This document shows, one piece after another, positions 1 through 8,838 of a stretch of DNA of 64,000 nucleotides. The stretch comes from an uncultured Clostridia bacterium. Lineage in GTDB: Bacteria > Bacillota > Clostridia > Christensenellales > UBA1242. Position 1 is the first letter of the stretch; every line of letters starts with the position of its first letter. The DNA lies in the NCBI GenBank assembly GCA_937896905.1, contig CALBOE010000006.1, forward strand, positions 422,912-486,911. Direction: 5' to 3'. The notes under the pieces were generated by a model. It searched no databases. It was not told the DNA's origin and worked only from the letters and a program-made list of their open reading frames with translations. The translations under genes were made by a program, and so were the position numbers.

Positions 1-14
1 TTAAGGCACTAGTA

Positions 15-222
15 TATAATTTATAAAGATGTTGACGGAAAGAGTAGGCACAAAAAGGGCTTAAAGTGAGATAAGGATAGTGAGAACTTATTAGTACCGT
101 TGTGTTGAAAGACGCTCCCGAGTCGTAGTTTAATATAAAGTGGTCATAAGTTTTATGGCAAATTAGGTGGCACCGCGGTTTATAATCGTCCTAATGCGTT
201 TTGGCAGTTAGGGCGTTTTTTA
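15..222 (+). promoter_or_regulatory. T-box leader of aspS-asnS, probable Asp specifier
   Basis: A TATAAT hexamer lies at 15-20; its -35 would fall outside the window. The stem I landmarks AGTA (43-46) and GAAA-GAC (107-113) put a GAC aspartate codon in the specifier position. The canonical T-box core AGGTGGCACCGCGG is at 165-178. The downstream half can fold either as an antiterminator or as the terminator at 187-222. Uncharged tRNA-Asp should therefore favour readthrough into aspS. An AAC triplet at 85-87 is an alternative specifier, so Asn control is not excluded, but GAC sits better relative to the GAA of the specifier loop. Confidence 0.88.
187..222 (+). terminator. T-box intrinsic terminator
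   Basis: CGTCCTAA (187-194) pairs with TTAGGGCG (208-215), followed by a T run. The 5' arm overlaps the T-box antiterminator, as expected for a transcriptional on/off switch. Confidence 0.85.
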
Positions 223-249
223 TTTTTAAAGAAGAAAAGGAGAAAATTT

Positions 250-1983
250 ATGAACATAATGAAAAACAAATATAGAACAACGGATTGTGGAAGTTTAAGG
301 TTGGCAGATGCCGGCAAAACTGAAACGCTTGCCGGTTTTGTGGACACTATTAGAAAACTAGGGGGAATAACCTTTGTTGTTTTAAGAGATTTTTATGGCA
401 AAACACAAATTGTGCTTCCAGAAGAAATAAATGTTGAACTTAACAAAGAAGATGTTATTTCTGTTAGCGGTGTTGTAACTGAAAGGAGTAGTAAAAACCC
501 AAATATGCCAACGGGCGATATTGAACTTGTGGTTGAAAAATTAACAGTTTTAAGCAAAAACACAAATGTGTTACCTTTTGAACTTAAAGCAAGCCAAGAA
601 GTTAATGAGGATTTAAGGTTAAGATATAGATATTTAGATTTGCGCGCAGAATATAACCAAAAAATGTTAAAACTACGCAGCGACCTTATGCTATATGTTC
701 GCAATTTTATGAACAATTTGGGATTTTTGGAAGTTCAAACTCCAATATTAACCGCATCAAGCCCAGAGGGAGCAAGAGACTTCCTTGTTCCAAGCAGGTT
801 AAACCCAGGAAAATTCTATGCGCTTCCACAAGCACCACAACAATTTAAACAACTGCTTATGACAAGTGGCGTGGATAAATATTTCCAAATTGCACCATGT
901 TTTAGAGACGAAGACGCCAGAGCAGATAGAAGCCCAACAGAGTTCTATCAAATAGACATGGAAATGGCATACGCAACCCAAGAAGAGGTGTTTAAAGTGG
1001 TGGAAGATTTGTATGCAAGCATTTTTGAAAAGTTTGCAGGAAAGCGCCCAACTACACCATTTGCAAGGTTAACTTACGAGCAAGCCATGGCAGAATATTG
1101 TTCCGACAAGCCAGACCTTAGAAATCCGCTTAAAGTTTACGACGCAACAGAACTATTTAAGAACAGCAGTTTTAACGCATTCAGCGGAAACACAATCAAA
1201 GCAATTAAAGCCAATTGTGGCGAAAAGGGCAGGAAGTTTTACGATGCCCTAACCGAGTTTTTAAAATCTCGCGAAGCAAAGGGGCTTGCCTATGTTCGCA
1301 TTGCGGAAAATGAAGAACTAGAAAGTGGAATTGCAAAGTTTATTACAGCAGAAGAGAAAGCGGCACTTAAAACCCTAACTAACTTTAATGTAGGCGACAC
1401 AATTTTCTTCATAGCCGACGTTAAAGATAGGGTTATTAAGTTTGCAGATATGCTTCGTCAAGAATTAGGCAAAAAATTAAATTTAATAGACGAAAACGAA
1501 TATAATTTTGTTTGGATTGTAGATTTCCCATTCTTTGAATTAGACGACGAAGGAAAAGTTGCATTCAGCCACAATCCATTCAGCATGCCACAACTTCCAA
1601 TTGAAGAAGTTAAGAAAAATCCACTAGCTGCAAAAGCTTATCAGTACGACCTTGTTATTAATGGGTACGAAAGTTTATCGGGCGGGGTTAGAAACCATAG
1701 GCCAGATTATATGGTTGAATTATTTGCGCTTGCAGGATACGATAAATCGGTTGTTGAAAACAAATTCCCAGCATTATACAACGCATTCTCTTATGGTGCG
1801 CCACCACACTGCGGAATGGGGGCGGGGTTTGATAGGTTAATGATGCTTTTAACTCATAATGAATTTATTAGAGATGTTATTGCTTTCCCAATGAACAAAA
1901 ATGGATGCGACCCATTAACCAACGCACCAAACACAGCAACAGAAAAGCAACTAAAAGATGTTCATATTAAATTAGATTTATAA
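250..1983 (+). CDS. aspS: Aspartyl-tRNA synthetase
   Basis: Class II aminoacyl-tRNA synthetase that charges tRNA-Asp in the cytoplasm. The 577-residue length fits the bacterial type (usually about 590). An N-terminal OB-fold anticodon-binding domain (about 1-110) is followed by the catalytic core. Motif 2 is seen as FRDEDARADR near residue 217 and motif 3 as GAGFDRLMML near residue 523. The stretch between them is long enough for the bacterial GAD insertion domain. The ATG at 250 follows GGAG at 239-242 with 7-nt spacing, which supports this start over the in-frame ATG three codons later. It is the first gene of an operon with asnS, controlled by the T-box leader. Confidence 0.96.
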   Translation: MNIMKNKYRTTDCGSLRLADAGKTETLAGFVDTIRKLGGITFVVLRDFYGKTQIVLPEEINVELNKEDVISVSGVVTERSSKNPNMPTGDIELVVEKLTVLSKNTNVLPFELKASQEVNEDLRLRYRYLDLRAEYNQKMLKLRSDLMLYVRNFMNNLGFLEVQTPILTASSPEGARDFLVPSRLNPGKFYALPQAPQQFKQLLMTSGVDKYFQIAPCFRDEDARADRSPTEFYQIDMEMAYATQEEVFKVVEDLYASIFEKFAGKRPTTPFARLTYEQAMAEYCSDKPDLRNPLKVYDATELFKNSSFNAFSGNTIKAIKANCGEKGRKFYDALTEFLKSREAKGLAYVRIAENEELESGIAKFITAEEKAALKTLTNFNVGDTIFFIADVKDRVIKFADMLRQELGKKLNLIDENEYNFVWIVDFPFFELDDEGKVAFSHNPFSMPQLPIEEVKKNPLAAKAYQYDLVINGYESLSGGVRNHRPDYMVELFALAGYDKSVVENKFPALYNAFSYGAPPHCGMGAGFDRLMMLLTHNEFIRDVIAFPMNKNGCDPLTNAPNTATEKQLKDVHIKLDL

Positions 1984-1992
1984 GGAGAAAAT

Positions 1993-3378
1993 ATGCAAAG
2001 AATAGAAATTAGAGATTTACACAAAACTTTTGCACATTATGATGGAAAAACAATCACAGTTTGCGGTTGGGCAAGAACTGTTAGAGATAGCAAAAACATT
2101 GCATTCATAGAGCTTAACGACGGAGCATTTAAAAGTGTTCAAGTGGTTGTGGAAAGAGAAAAGAATTCAAATTACGATCAAGTTGTTAAACAACGTGTTG
2201 GGGCTTCGTTTTGCGTTGTTGGAACATTAATTGTAACTCCAAACGCAAAACAGCCTTTTGAAATTAGCGCAGAAAAAGTTGAAGTTTTAGGCGAATGTGC
2301 AGAAGATTATCCATTGCAAAAGAAAGGTCATTCTATGGAGTTTTTAAGAACTCTTCCAACAATACGTCCACGTGGAAATTTGTTTAATGCAGTGTTTAGA
2401 ATTAGGTCTGTTGCTGCGTTTGCAATTCATAAATTTTTTAACGAACGCAATTTTGTTTATGTTCACACTCCAATTATAACCGCTAGCGACTGTGAAGGCG
2501 CAGGCGAAATGTTCCAAGTAACAACATTAGATTTAAACCGCATTGCAAGCACAGGCAAAGTGGATTACAGTAAGGACTTTTTTGGAAAGCATGTTTCTTT
2601 AACCGTTTCTGGCCAACTCCACGAAGAAACAATCACTCACGCCTTTGGTAAAACCTACACCTTTGGCCCAACATTTAGGGCAGAAAACAGTAACACCACA
2701 CGCCATGCAGCAGAGTTTTGGATGATGGAGCCAGAAATGTGCTTTACCGACATTAACGGGCTTATGGATAATGAAGAAGAAATGGTTAAATATGTTATTA
2801 ACTATTGCATGCAAGAATGTGCCGACGAATTTGAATTCCTAAACAAGTTTGTAGACACAGGCCTAATTGCAAGATTAAAAAACATTGTTGAAAACGATTT
2901 TGTTCGTTTAGATTACACCGAAGCAATTGAAATTTTAGAAAAGGTAAAAAACCGTTTTGAATTCCCGGTTAAATGGGGCATAGATTTACAAAGCGAACAT
3001 GAAAGATATATAACAGAAGAAGTTTTTAAAAAGCCAGTTTTCTTAAAGAATTATCCTAAGGATATTAAAGCGTTCTATATGCGCCAAAACGATGACGGCA
3101 AAACTGTTGGAGCGGTAGATTTATTAGTTCCAGGCATTGGCGAGCTTATTGGGGGAAGTCAACGTGAAGAAAGGTTAGAAAAATTAACCGCAAGAATGAA
3201 AGAACTAGGTTTAAATGAAAAAGATTATTCTTGGTATTTAGACACAAGAAGATACGGCACAAACATTCACTCTGGTTATGGTTTGGGGTTTGAGCGTTTG
3301 GTTATGTATTTAACAGGAATTTCTAACATTAGAGATGTGGAATTTTTCCCAAGAACGGTTGGCTCAATTCAAGGTTAA
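1993..3378 (+). CDS. asnS: Asparaginyl-tRNA synthetase
   Basis: Class II synthetase forming Asn-tRNA-Asn directly. It begins 9 nt after aspS, and its ribosome site (AAGGAG) overlaps the aspS stop codon, so the two are translated from one mRNA. An OB-fold domain occupies about residues 1-110. Motif 2 appears as FRAENSNTTRHAAEF and motif 3 as GLGFERLVMYLTG near the C-terminus. The 461-residue length and the AsnRS-type ENSNT motif separate it from archaeal-type AspRS. Its presence means Asn-tRNA need not come from transamidation. Expression presumably follows the aspS T-box. Confidence 0.95.
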   Translation: MQRIEIRDLHKTFAHYDGKTITVCGWARTVRDSKNIAFIELNDGAFKSVQVVVEREKNSNYDQVVKQRVGASFCVVGTLIVTPNAKQPFEISAEKVEVLGECAEDYPLQKKGHSMEFLRTLPTIRPRGNLFNAVFRIRSVAAFAIHKFFNERNFVYVHTPIITASDCEGAGEMFQVTTLDLNRIASTGKVDYSKDFFGKHVSLTVSGQLHEETITHAFGKTYTFGPTFRAENSNTTRHAAEFWMMEPEMCFTDINGLMDNEEEMVKYVINYCMQECADEFEFLNKFVDTGLIARLKNIVENDFVRLDYTEAIEILEKVKNRFEFPVKWGIDLQSEHERYITEEVFKKPVFLKNYPKDIKAFYMRQNDDGKTVGAVDLLVPGIGELIGGSQREERLEKLTARMKELGLNEKDYSWYLDTRRYGTNIHSGYGLGFERLVMYLTGISNIRDVEFFPRTVGSIQG

Positions 3379-3416
3379 ACAAAAAAATATAACTTGTTGT
3401 TAGCACAACAAAAAAA

Positions 3417-3443
3417 ATATCAGCAATACGCTGATATTTTTTA
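3417..3443. terminator. Bidirectional terminator between asnS and acyltransferase
   Basis: ATATCAGC (3417-3424) pairs with GCTGATAT (3430-3437) around a 5-nt loop. It has A-rich sequence on the left and a T run on the right, so it can end transcription from both converging genes. Confidence 0.85.
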
Positions 3444-3472
3444 TGCACAAAATCAACTCTATTTGTAGATAA

Positions 3473-4327
3473 TTAAATAATAATTTTATCCTTATTTTGT
3501 GTGGTATATTGTAAAGTTACACCATAAATAGTTTCGTAACATTCTTTCCATAAACGATAGTTTTCTTTTCTTAAAAATTCCACATTTTCTTTTATGGTTA
3601 AATCTTTTTTAGGGTAAATTGGTGGCAACATATTAATTGTAAAGTAAGGGTATTCCGCCCCAGCTTCGGTTGTTCCTTCTCTCATTGTTATAAAAATTGG
3701 AGCAATTGGAACGTTGTGTTTGGCAGCATAGTGGAACGCACCATTTTTCATTGGACGTGGTTTTTTATAGTCCCTCCACATTGCTTGTTCCGGGTAAATT
3801 AAAATTTTCTTACCCTTATTTAAAAAATGTTCCACTGCGTCATTGAACTTTCGCATAAATTTCAAGTCGAAAGGTTTAAGTGGCATATACCCCGTGTGAC
3901 GAGAAACTTCGCCCATAACACCGTCCCAATTATTATAATAGGCGGCAACATATTTAATGTTAAATCCGGTTGCTTTTCTAATGGCAAACGAGTCGAACAA
4001 ACTTACATGATTGGAAGTTATAATTGCACTTTTAAGGCCTTTCCAATTCTTTTTGCCAACAACCTTTGTTTTTAGTTGTCGGTTAATTTTTGCAGAGTAA
4101 ATTTTTAAACAGGTTAAATAAAAGGCTTTTTTAATAGCATTTCTAAAGCCTTTTCGGTAAAAATCAAAGGTTTCATCAACTTTAACGGGCGCTTCGGTTG
4201 GATTTTCATTAACGTCACTGTTAAAATCGCCAACAAGTTCCATCTGTTGTTGTTTAAGGTAACATTCCTTTTTGAACTCTGGTGGTTCTTTTAGGTTGAT
4301 TTTTTTCATTTCTTCAATTTGACCCAT
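3473..4327 (-). CDS. PlsC-like lysophospholipid acyltransferase
   Basis: Predicted membrane-associated acyltransferase of the PlsC/LPLAT family, which moves fatty acyl groups onto lysophosphatidate or related lipids. The catalytic NHxxxxD motif is seen as NHVSLFD near residue 105, and a YPEQAMW block near residue 175 stands at the position of the family EGTR motif. A poorly conserved N-terminal stretch of about 90 residues precedes the domain. The ATG at 4327 has AAAGGAG upstream. Its first 14 nt overlap the end of the GT8 gene, so the three genes at 3473-5913 form one tightly packed operon. Substrate specificity cannot be told. Confidence 0.8.
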   Translation of the reverse strand: MGQIEEMKKINLKEPPEFKKECYLKQQQMELVGDFNSDVNENPTEAPVKVDETFDFYRKGFRNAIKKAFYLTCLKIYSAKINRQLKTKVVGKKNWKGLKSAIITSNHVSLFDSFAIRKATGFNIKYVAAYYNNWDGVMGEVSRHTGYMPLKPFDLKFMRKFNDAVEHFLNKGKKILIYPEQAMWRDYKKPRPMKNGAFHYAAKHNVPIAPIFITMREGTTEAGAEYPYFTINMLPPIYPKKDLTIKENVEFLRKENYRLWKECYETIYGVTLQYTTQNKDKIII

Positions 4328-5138
4328 TGTTTTCTCCTTTCATGGCCAAGTATTCTTTATATACGTCGTCGTACTGATGCCATTTGTATTTTTCATGCAC
4401 CAACTCTATCTGCCAAGGTTTAAAATTTTGTGTGTGGAATATTGGCCACCATTTAATGCGCTTAGAAAAATGTTGAATAATTGTGTTCTTTTTTAAATTG
4501 CCTTGTTCATTAAATTTGCGAGGCAAATATAATTTTTTAGTTGCGCATTTGTTTAGGGCAGATTGGTCGGGAAATCCCATCTTTTTATTTAAACACATTT
4601 CTTTAACTTTGTCAAATAAATTGGTTTCTTTAATTTTTTCCATGTTTAAAAGAAGCATTCCTGAGTTAAAATATTTAGGCGAAATAAAAATTCTTCCATA
4701 TCTATCTAGCACAACACCCAATTCGTAGTTGGATATATCCACGTCAAAAAGATGCTTAATGTTTCCGTTTAGCATAATGTCGGTGTCTAAATAAATAATT
4801 TTTTTTGGCAAGTGTTCAACCCTATCTGCAAACAAGCGTAGAAAGGCAAAAGGCGTGTAAACATTTAATTTGTTTTGGCTTTTTAAAATCCAATCATTAA
4901 ACTCTTTCCCAAGCGTAATTAAATTTACACTGCTGTTTGGGTTAACATTTTTAACAACCCTTTCCAAACTTTTGCGGTGGAGTTCTGTTAATGGTTTGTA
5001 GTTTTCATTTAGTTCGGTAACATCTGCGGTTAAAATATAAATTCTAATTGGTTCGTGGCAGTGCTTAGTCATACTTAATAAGCAAAGTAAAATTCCATCG
5101 TAAACTTTATAATTTCCGCCAAATAGAATATTAATCAT
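4314..5138 (-). CDS. Glycosyltransferase family 8
   Basis: GT8 enzymes are retaining transferases that use UDP-sugars, typically in LPS, glycolipid or cell-surface glycan synthesis. The metal-binding DxD is visible in YLDTDIM, followed by YFNSGMLLLN, and near the C-terminus an HFS...KWWP...KPW block matches the family's final conserved region. I start it at the ATG at 5138, not at upstream in-frame codons, because AAAGGAG lies at the right distance, giving 274 residues. The gene overlaps its upstream neighbour by 8 nt and its downstream neighbour by 14 nt. Being sandwiched between two PlsC-like genes suggests a role in making a membrane glycolipid; the actual acceptor is unknown. Confidence 0.85.
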   Translation of the reverse strand: MINILFGGNYKVYDGILLCLLSMTKHCHEPIRIYILTADVTELNENYKPLTELHRKSLERVVKNVNPNSSVNLITLGKEFNDWILKSQNKLNVYTPFAFLRLFADRVEHLPKKIIYLDTDIMLNGNIKHLFDVDISNYELGVVLDRYGRIFISPKYFNSGMLLLNMEKIKETNLFDKVKEMCLNKKMGFPDQSALNKCATKKLYLPRKFNEQGNLKKNTIIQHFSKRIKWWPIFHTQNFKPWQIELVHEKYKWHQYDDVYKEYLAMKGENNGSN

Positions 5139-5913
5139 TGTTACACTCCTTTTTAACGTAGTTAACATATTCATAATCACTTAATTTTGCACGTTCGCAC
5201 ATGGTGTTATAAACCCTTGTTTTTAATTCTTCTTGTGCGGCTTTACGTTCTAATTGTGGGTTAATAAAAAATGGGCCGTCCACCCAAATTTCAACTTTTG
5301 GTTTTTTGCCGTGATTGGGTGCTAAATAAGTTGTGGTGAAAGTGAAAACGGGCTTATTATGCACTGCAGGATAGCGAAACGAAGAACTGTTAAACTTTCT
5401 TATTTTTGTGTAGTATGGCCATAAGTGTGCTTCTGGGTAAATTATAATTGGGTTTGTGTGTTGTAAAGTTTCGTTAATGGCAAAATTGAAATTCTTTGTG
5501 GCATTTAAAGTGTCTGGCAATGGCAATGCCCCTGCAAGGCGAGTGAACCAGCCAATGAAAGGAACGGAAACGTTATCGGCATTAACAATTATCCGCGGTT
5601 TTTGCGGAAAGCAAAGCAAGGCGGGTGCAAACCCGTCTAAAAACTGATTGGTGTGGTTTGCATAAACAAAATATCCACTTTTTTTGTGTTGTTTAAGCAG
5701 GTGTTTATTTTTAAATTTAACCCTTTTAACACATTTGATGCAAAACCAAACAATTGGAGTGGCAATAATTCTGTAAACTATAAAACTAAAAATTTTATAA
5801 AACGGGTTTTTGTTAGTGTATTTATATTTTTCGTCAATTTTTTTGCGCTTAACTCTAAAGTAAACAACTTCTTCACTATCCTTGCTGTAACAAATTTGTT
5901 GTTTAAATTTCAA
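5131..5913 (-). CDS. PlsC-like acyltransferase, TTG start
   Basis: Second PlsC-like acyltransferase of the cassette, 260 residues. The catalytic motif is NHTNQFLD near residue 81, and YPEAHLWP near residue 157 matches the downstream substrate-binding block. A hydrophobic stretch at about 38-60 could anchor it to the membrane. The start codon is TTG at 5913, supported by a strong AAGGGGG ribosome site about 6 nt upstream. It is the first gene of the three-gene operon. It is clearly diverged from the acyltransferase at 3473, so the two probably use different acceptors or positions. The exact lipid product cannot be told. Confidence 0.8.
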   Translation of the reverse strand: MKFKQQICYSKDSEEVVYFRVKRKKIDEKYKYTNKNPFYKIFSFIVYRIIATPIVWFCIKCVKRVKFKNKHLLKQHKKSGYFVYANHTNQFLDGFAPALLCFPQKPRIIVNADNVSVPFIGWFTRLAGALPLPDTLNATKNFNFAINETLQHTNPIIIYPEAHLWPYYTKIRKFNSSSFRYPAVHNKPVFTFTTTYLAPNHGKKPKVEIWVDGPFFINPQLERKAAQEELKTRVYNTMCERAKLSDYEYVNYVKKECNND

Positions 5914-6132
5914 TTTTCCCCCTTAAATTAATTTTTTAATGCAAAAATAATTAAACCATAAATTAAAAGTGCTTATTTTAAGAAATAAATTATTAAAAAT
6001 AATTCTTTCAGGCAAGGCGAAAATTTGAATTAAAAAAAAGTTTTTAACTTTTATAAAATTTTTTTGTTGAAATCGTTTGCAATTTAGTTCTAAAATCTTT
6101 TAATATGATTATATCAAATAAAAGGAGTGTAT

Positions 6133-6363
6133 ATGGGATTTGTTAAAGCTATGGATAAACTTCCTTGGGTTTTAAAACTTATTTTAAGCTTGCCTGGGTT
6201 AGACATTGTGTGGGCAATTTACCGCATTGTAAAAGGCGCAGCTAAAAAGAAAACCGCAATTTTAATTGCAGGAATCCTTTGGATTATTCCAGGCGCTGTT
6301 ATTTGTTGGCTTGTTGACATTATTTCTTGCATTGTTAGCAAAAAACCAGCAATATTGGCTTAG
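6133..6363 (+). CDS. Small membrane protein of unknown function
   Basis: A 76-residue hydrophobic protein with two likely membrane segments (about 10-32 and 40-68) separated by a basic stretch GAAKKK. I use the ATG at 6133 because AAAGGAG is placed for it; the in-frame GTG at 6127 lies within the ribosome site. I do not recognise a named family. It is a single-gene unit ending in a hairpin terminator shared with the convergent radC. The preceding intergenic stretch (5914-6132) is AT-rich and shows nothing else clear. Confidence 0.7.
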   Translation: MGFVKAMDKLPWVLKLILSLPGLDIVWAIYRIVKGAAKKKTAILIAGILWIIPGAVICWLVDIISCIVSKKPAILA

Positions 6364-6365
6364 CA

Positions 6366-6392
6366 AAAAACCAGCATTTGCTGGTTTTTTTG
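6366..6392. terminator. Bidirectional terminator between small membrane protein and radC
   Basis: CCAGC (6371-6375) pairs with GCTGG (6380-6384), extended by A-T pairs on both sides, with a T run to the right and an A run to the left. It serves both converging genes. Confidence 0.85.
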
Positions 6393-6404
6393 TTTTATTA
6401 TCTA

Positions 6405-7199
6405 TTACTTTTTTACCTTGCTGGAATTTTCTAGTGTGTCGATATAGCTATAAATGCTGCGCTGCTTTACAGTTTTGTCATCGTTTTTAAAATTGCTGTT
6501 AAAAGACAAAGATATATTATCCATAAAATTTGTTTTGCCCAAAGAAAAGTGTTCGGTTTCGTTAAATATAATATGGTCGGCAAGATCGATGCCTAACAGG
6601 CGGCAAACAGTGTAAATTTCTTGAGTGGTTGAAATGTCTTCTTGGCTTGGTGCAACCGTTCCATCTGGGTGGGTGTGGAACAAAAGCAAACACGAAATGT
6701 TGTCGTCGCTAACGTTAGAAATAAACCTTTTTAAATTAATTGCAACGCTAGAACTGTCGTTGCCAGAAAACTCATAAGTTTTAACAACCTTGCCTGTGTC
6801 GTTTAGGCAAACAGCATAGAACTTTTCAACACGTTCAACTTCGTAATTTGCCCTAAAAAATTTAACGCAATCGTTAATATTTTTAAGAAAAATTTTCTTT
6901 CTCATCAATTTGTTTTGTCTGTACATAGAAAAAAGATTAGGAAGCATAGATAAAAATAAAGCGGCTTCTTTTCCAATTCCTTTAATTTTGGTTAGCGCAA
7001 GCGGTTCGGCATCTAAAACATTTGCCAACGAACCAAAGGTGTTAAGCAAAATGTGCGCCAACTTGTTTGTGTCTTTTCTAGGAATGGCATAAGTTAAAAG
7101 CAATTCTAAAACTTCATGCTCTGGCATTGCGTTAATGCCAAATTTTCGAATTTTTTGCCTTAAACGTTCCCTATGTCCATCATGAATTTGTTTTTCCAT
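6405..7199 (-). CDS. radC: RadC/JAB-domain protein
   Basis: Member of the RadC family (UPF0758). An N-terminal helix-hairpin-helix-like region (about 1-90) precedes a JAB1/MPN metalloprotease-like domain. The zinc-site signature is present as FHTHPDG followed by SQED, matching HxH-n-D. At 264 residues it is slightly longer than usual, with a non-conserved tail of about 35 residues. The true function of RadC is unsettled; the old DNA-repair link is doubtful. The start has no ribosome site. Its promoter places +1 on the A of the ATG (see the promoter entry), so the mRNA is probably leaderless. Confidence 0.92.
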   Translation of the reverse strand: MEKQIHDGHRERLRQKIRKFGINAMPEHEVLELLLTYAIPRKDTNKLAHILLNTFGSLANVLDAEPLALTKIKGIGKEAALFLSMLPNLFSMYRQNKLMRKKIFLKNINDCVKFFRANYEVERVEKFYAVCLNDTGKVVKTYEFSGNDSSSVAINLKRFISNVSDDNISCLLLFHTHPDGTVAPSQEDISTTQEIYTVCRLLGIDLADHIIFNETEHFSLGKTNFMDNISLSFNSNFKNDDKTVKQRSIYSYIDTLENSSKVKK

Positions 7200-7205
7200 T
7201 GAAAA

Positions 7206-7234
7206 ATTTTAACATAAATTATGGAATATTGCAA
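7206..7234 (-). promoter_or_regulatory. Leaderless promoter of radC
   Basis: TTGCAA (7234-7229), a 17-nt spacer, then TGT-TAAAAT with the -10 at 7211-7206. The last base of the -10 lies 7 nt before A of the ATG at 7199, so +1 coincides with the start codon. Confidence 0.75.
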
Positions 7235-7328
7235 TAATTTGTTGTTAAAATATAAGTTCGAAATCACGGCATAAAATAAAAAAATATTAAAAAAAATATT
7301 AAAAAAAAGATGTATTCAACATTTTATG

Positions 7329-7337
7329 TGTTATAAT
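7329..7337 (+). promoter_or_regulatory. Extended -10 promoter of htrA-like gene
   Basis: TGT-TATAAT at 7329-7337 without a convincing -35. Transcription would start near 7344, just before the TTGGAG ribosome site of the gene at 7357. Confidence 0.55.
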
Positions 7338-7356
7338 AATTATATTGGAGAAAATA

Positions 7357-8781
7357 ATGAAACAAAAATTTAAATATTTAATATTAGTTTTAATAATACT
7401 ACCATGTTGTTTTTTGTTTGGTGGGTGTTCAACTGTGATTTATGTTAAAAACATTCAAAAAACGCAAGATTTAGGTTCGTCTTCTGTTTACACCATATAT
7501 TATTCAAATGGTTCAACTGGAACAATAACTGTTGAAGATGGGCAAGATGGAAAAGATATTGATGTTATGGACTTGTTTCAAGCGGGCGTAAGTTTAGGTA
7601 TTTACACAAACGACACCAATGGCTTTAAACAATTTTTAAGTGACCTAAACGTTCAAAATCCAAACACGTCTGCGAATGTAGGGTTTTATAAGGCAACACA
7701 TTCAGCTGTTATAATTCATGCTAATGGTGGTGCAGGATCGACTGGCTCGGCAGGATCGGGCGTTATTTATAAAATGGATAGTAACTACACCTATATTGTA
7801 ACAAACTATCACGTAACACACAAATCTATGTTGAGTACGAATGTTTACCAAAACATTGCCATATATTTATATGGTAGCAACATTATTGAAACAAATTATG
7901 TTCAAATGGGTGGTGATGCAATTATGTGCACATATCTTGGAGGATCGGCGGAATATGATTTGGCAGTGTTGCGAGCACCAACCAGTGCGGTAAAATCCAT
8001 AAATGAGTATGCCCAGCCGGTTGAAATTTGCTCTAGCTACGAAGAAAGCGAAGAAGTTTTTGCAATTGGCAATCCGGAGGGAGATGGATTTAGTGTAACC
8101 AATGGCATAGTTTCTAAGCATTCGTGCAGGTTGTCTATGGATATTAATGGAGATGATGAAACAGATTTTGATTATAGAGTTTTGCAAACCAACACGGATA
8201 TTAATGGTGGCAATTCTGGCGGTGGCCTATTTAATAAAAATGGGCAATTGGTTGGTATTGTGAACGCTAAACAAGTTTGGGACAGTGAAGATTTTGACGC
8301 CAATCCAATAGAAGGAATTGGTTTTGCCTTGCCGTTTGACAATGTTACCAAGGTGGTTGAAAACATTTTGTATAATTACGAAAGGTTGGCACAAAGCACA
8401 ACCGTGCAAAAGGTTTTGCTTGGAATTAAATCTTATGCTGCCAACGTAAGAACAATAACAAATCCAACCACTTTAAGGCAGGAATGTGTTTCCGACACGG
8501 TTATTGCATCTAAAACACAGTTTACAATAAGCGAAGAGAGCATTGCTCATAAAATTGGATTAACATATGGCGACAAATTAACTGCAATAAAAATTCAAAA
8601 GGCAGGGGAGCAAACCGTTGCAGAATATCAATTAACCAAATACTATCAACTTGATGAACTTTTGTTAACTTTGCACGCTGGAGATAGTTTCCAAATTAAC
8701 TATGTAAGGCAGGGCAATGCGGTAGAACAAAGCAGCGGAACGCACACAGTTCAGGTGGAAGACTTTGTTTCAATTCGTTAA
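7357..8781 (+). CDS. HtrA/DegP-like serine protease lipoprotein
   Basis: Exported trypsin-like protease, probably anchored to the outer face of the membrane as a lipoprotein: a hydrophobic signal peptide ends in LFGGC with the lipid-attachment Cys at residue 24. The triad can be read as His152 (TNYHV), Asp201 (YDLAVL) and Ser287 (GGNSGGG). A weakly conserved PDZ-like region follows at about 370-465 (KIGLTYGDKLTAI). The order fits HtrA, although standard HtrA has an N-terminal membrane helix rather than a lipobox. I use the ATG at 7357 with TTGGAG upstream; the in-frame TTG at 7345 is part of that site. Likely role: extracytoplasmic protein quality control. Confidence 0.85.
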   Translation: MKQKFKYLILVLIILPCCFLFGGCSTVIYVKNIQKTQDLGSSSVYTIYYSNGSTGTITVEDGQDGKDIDVMDLFQAGVSLGIYTNDTNGFKQFLSDLNVQNPNTSANVGFYKATHSAVIIHANGGAGSTGSAGSGVIYKMDSNYTYIVTNYHVTHKSMLSTNVYQNIAIYLYGSNIIETNYVQMGGDAIMCTYLGGSAEYDLAVLRAPTSAVKSINEYAQPVEICSSYEESEEVFAIGNPEGDGFSVTNGIVSKHSCRLSMDINGDDETDFDYRVLQTNTDINGGNSGGGLFNKNGQLVGIVNAKQVWDSEDFDANPIEGIGFALPFDNVTKVVENILYNYERLAQSTTVQKVLLGIKSYAANVRTITNPTTLRQECVSDTVIASKTQFTISEESIAHKIGLTYGDKLTAIKIQKAGEQTVAEYQLTKYYQLDELLLTLHAGDSFQINYVRQGNAVEQSSGTHTVQVEDFVSIR

Positions 8782-8808
8782 TAAAAACTATAAAGTTTAA
8801 CAACAAAA

Positions 8809-8838
8809 AAATTTAGGCAATGCGCCTAAATTTTTTTA
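8809..8838. terminator. Bidirectional terminator between htrA-like gene and argS
   Basis: AAATTTAGGC pairs with GCCTAAATTT around a 4-nt loop, flanked by A and T runs, between two converging genes. Confidence 0.85.

Noticed and set aside
1652..1840. 62-codon open frame within aspS
   Set aside because: It is a frame-shifted reading of the aspS motif 3 region without its own ribosome site.
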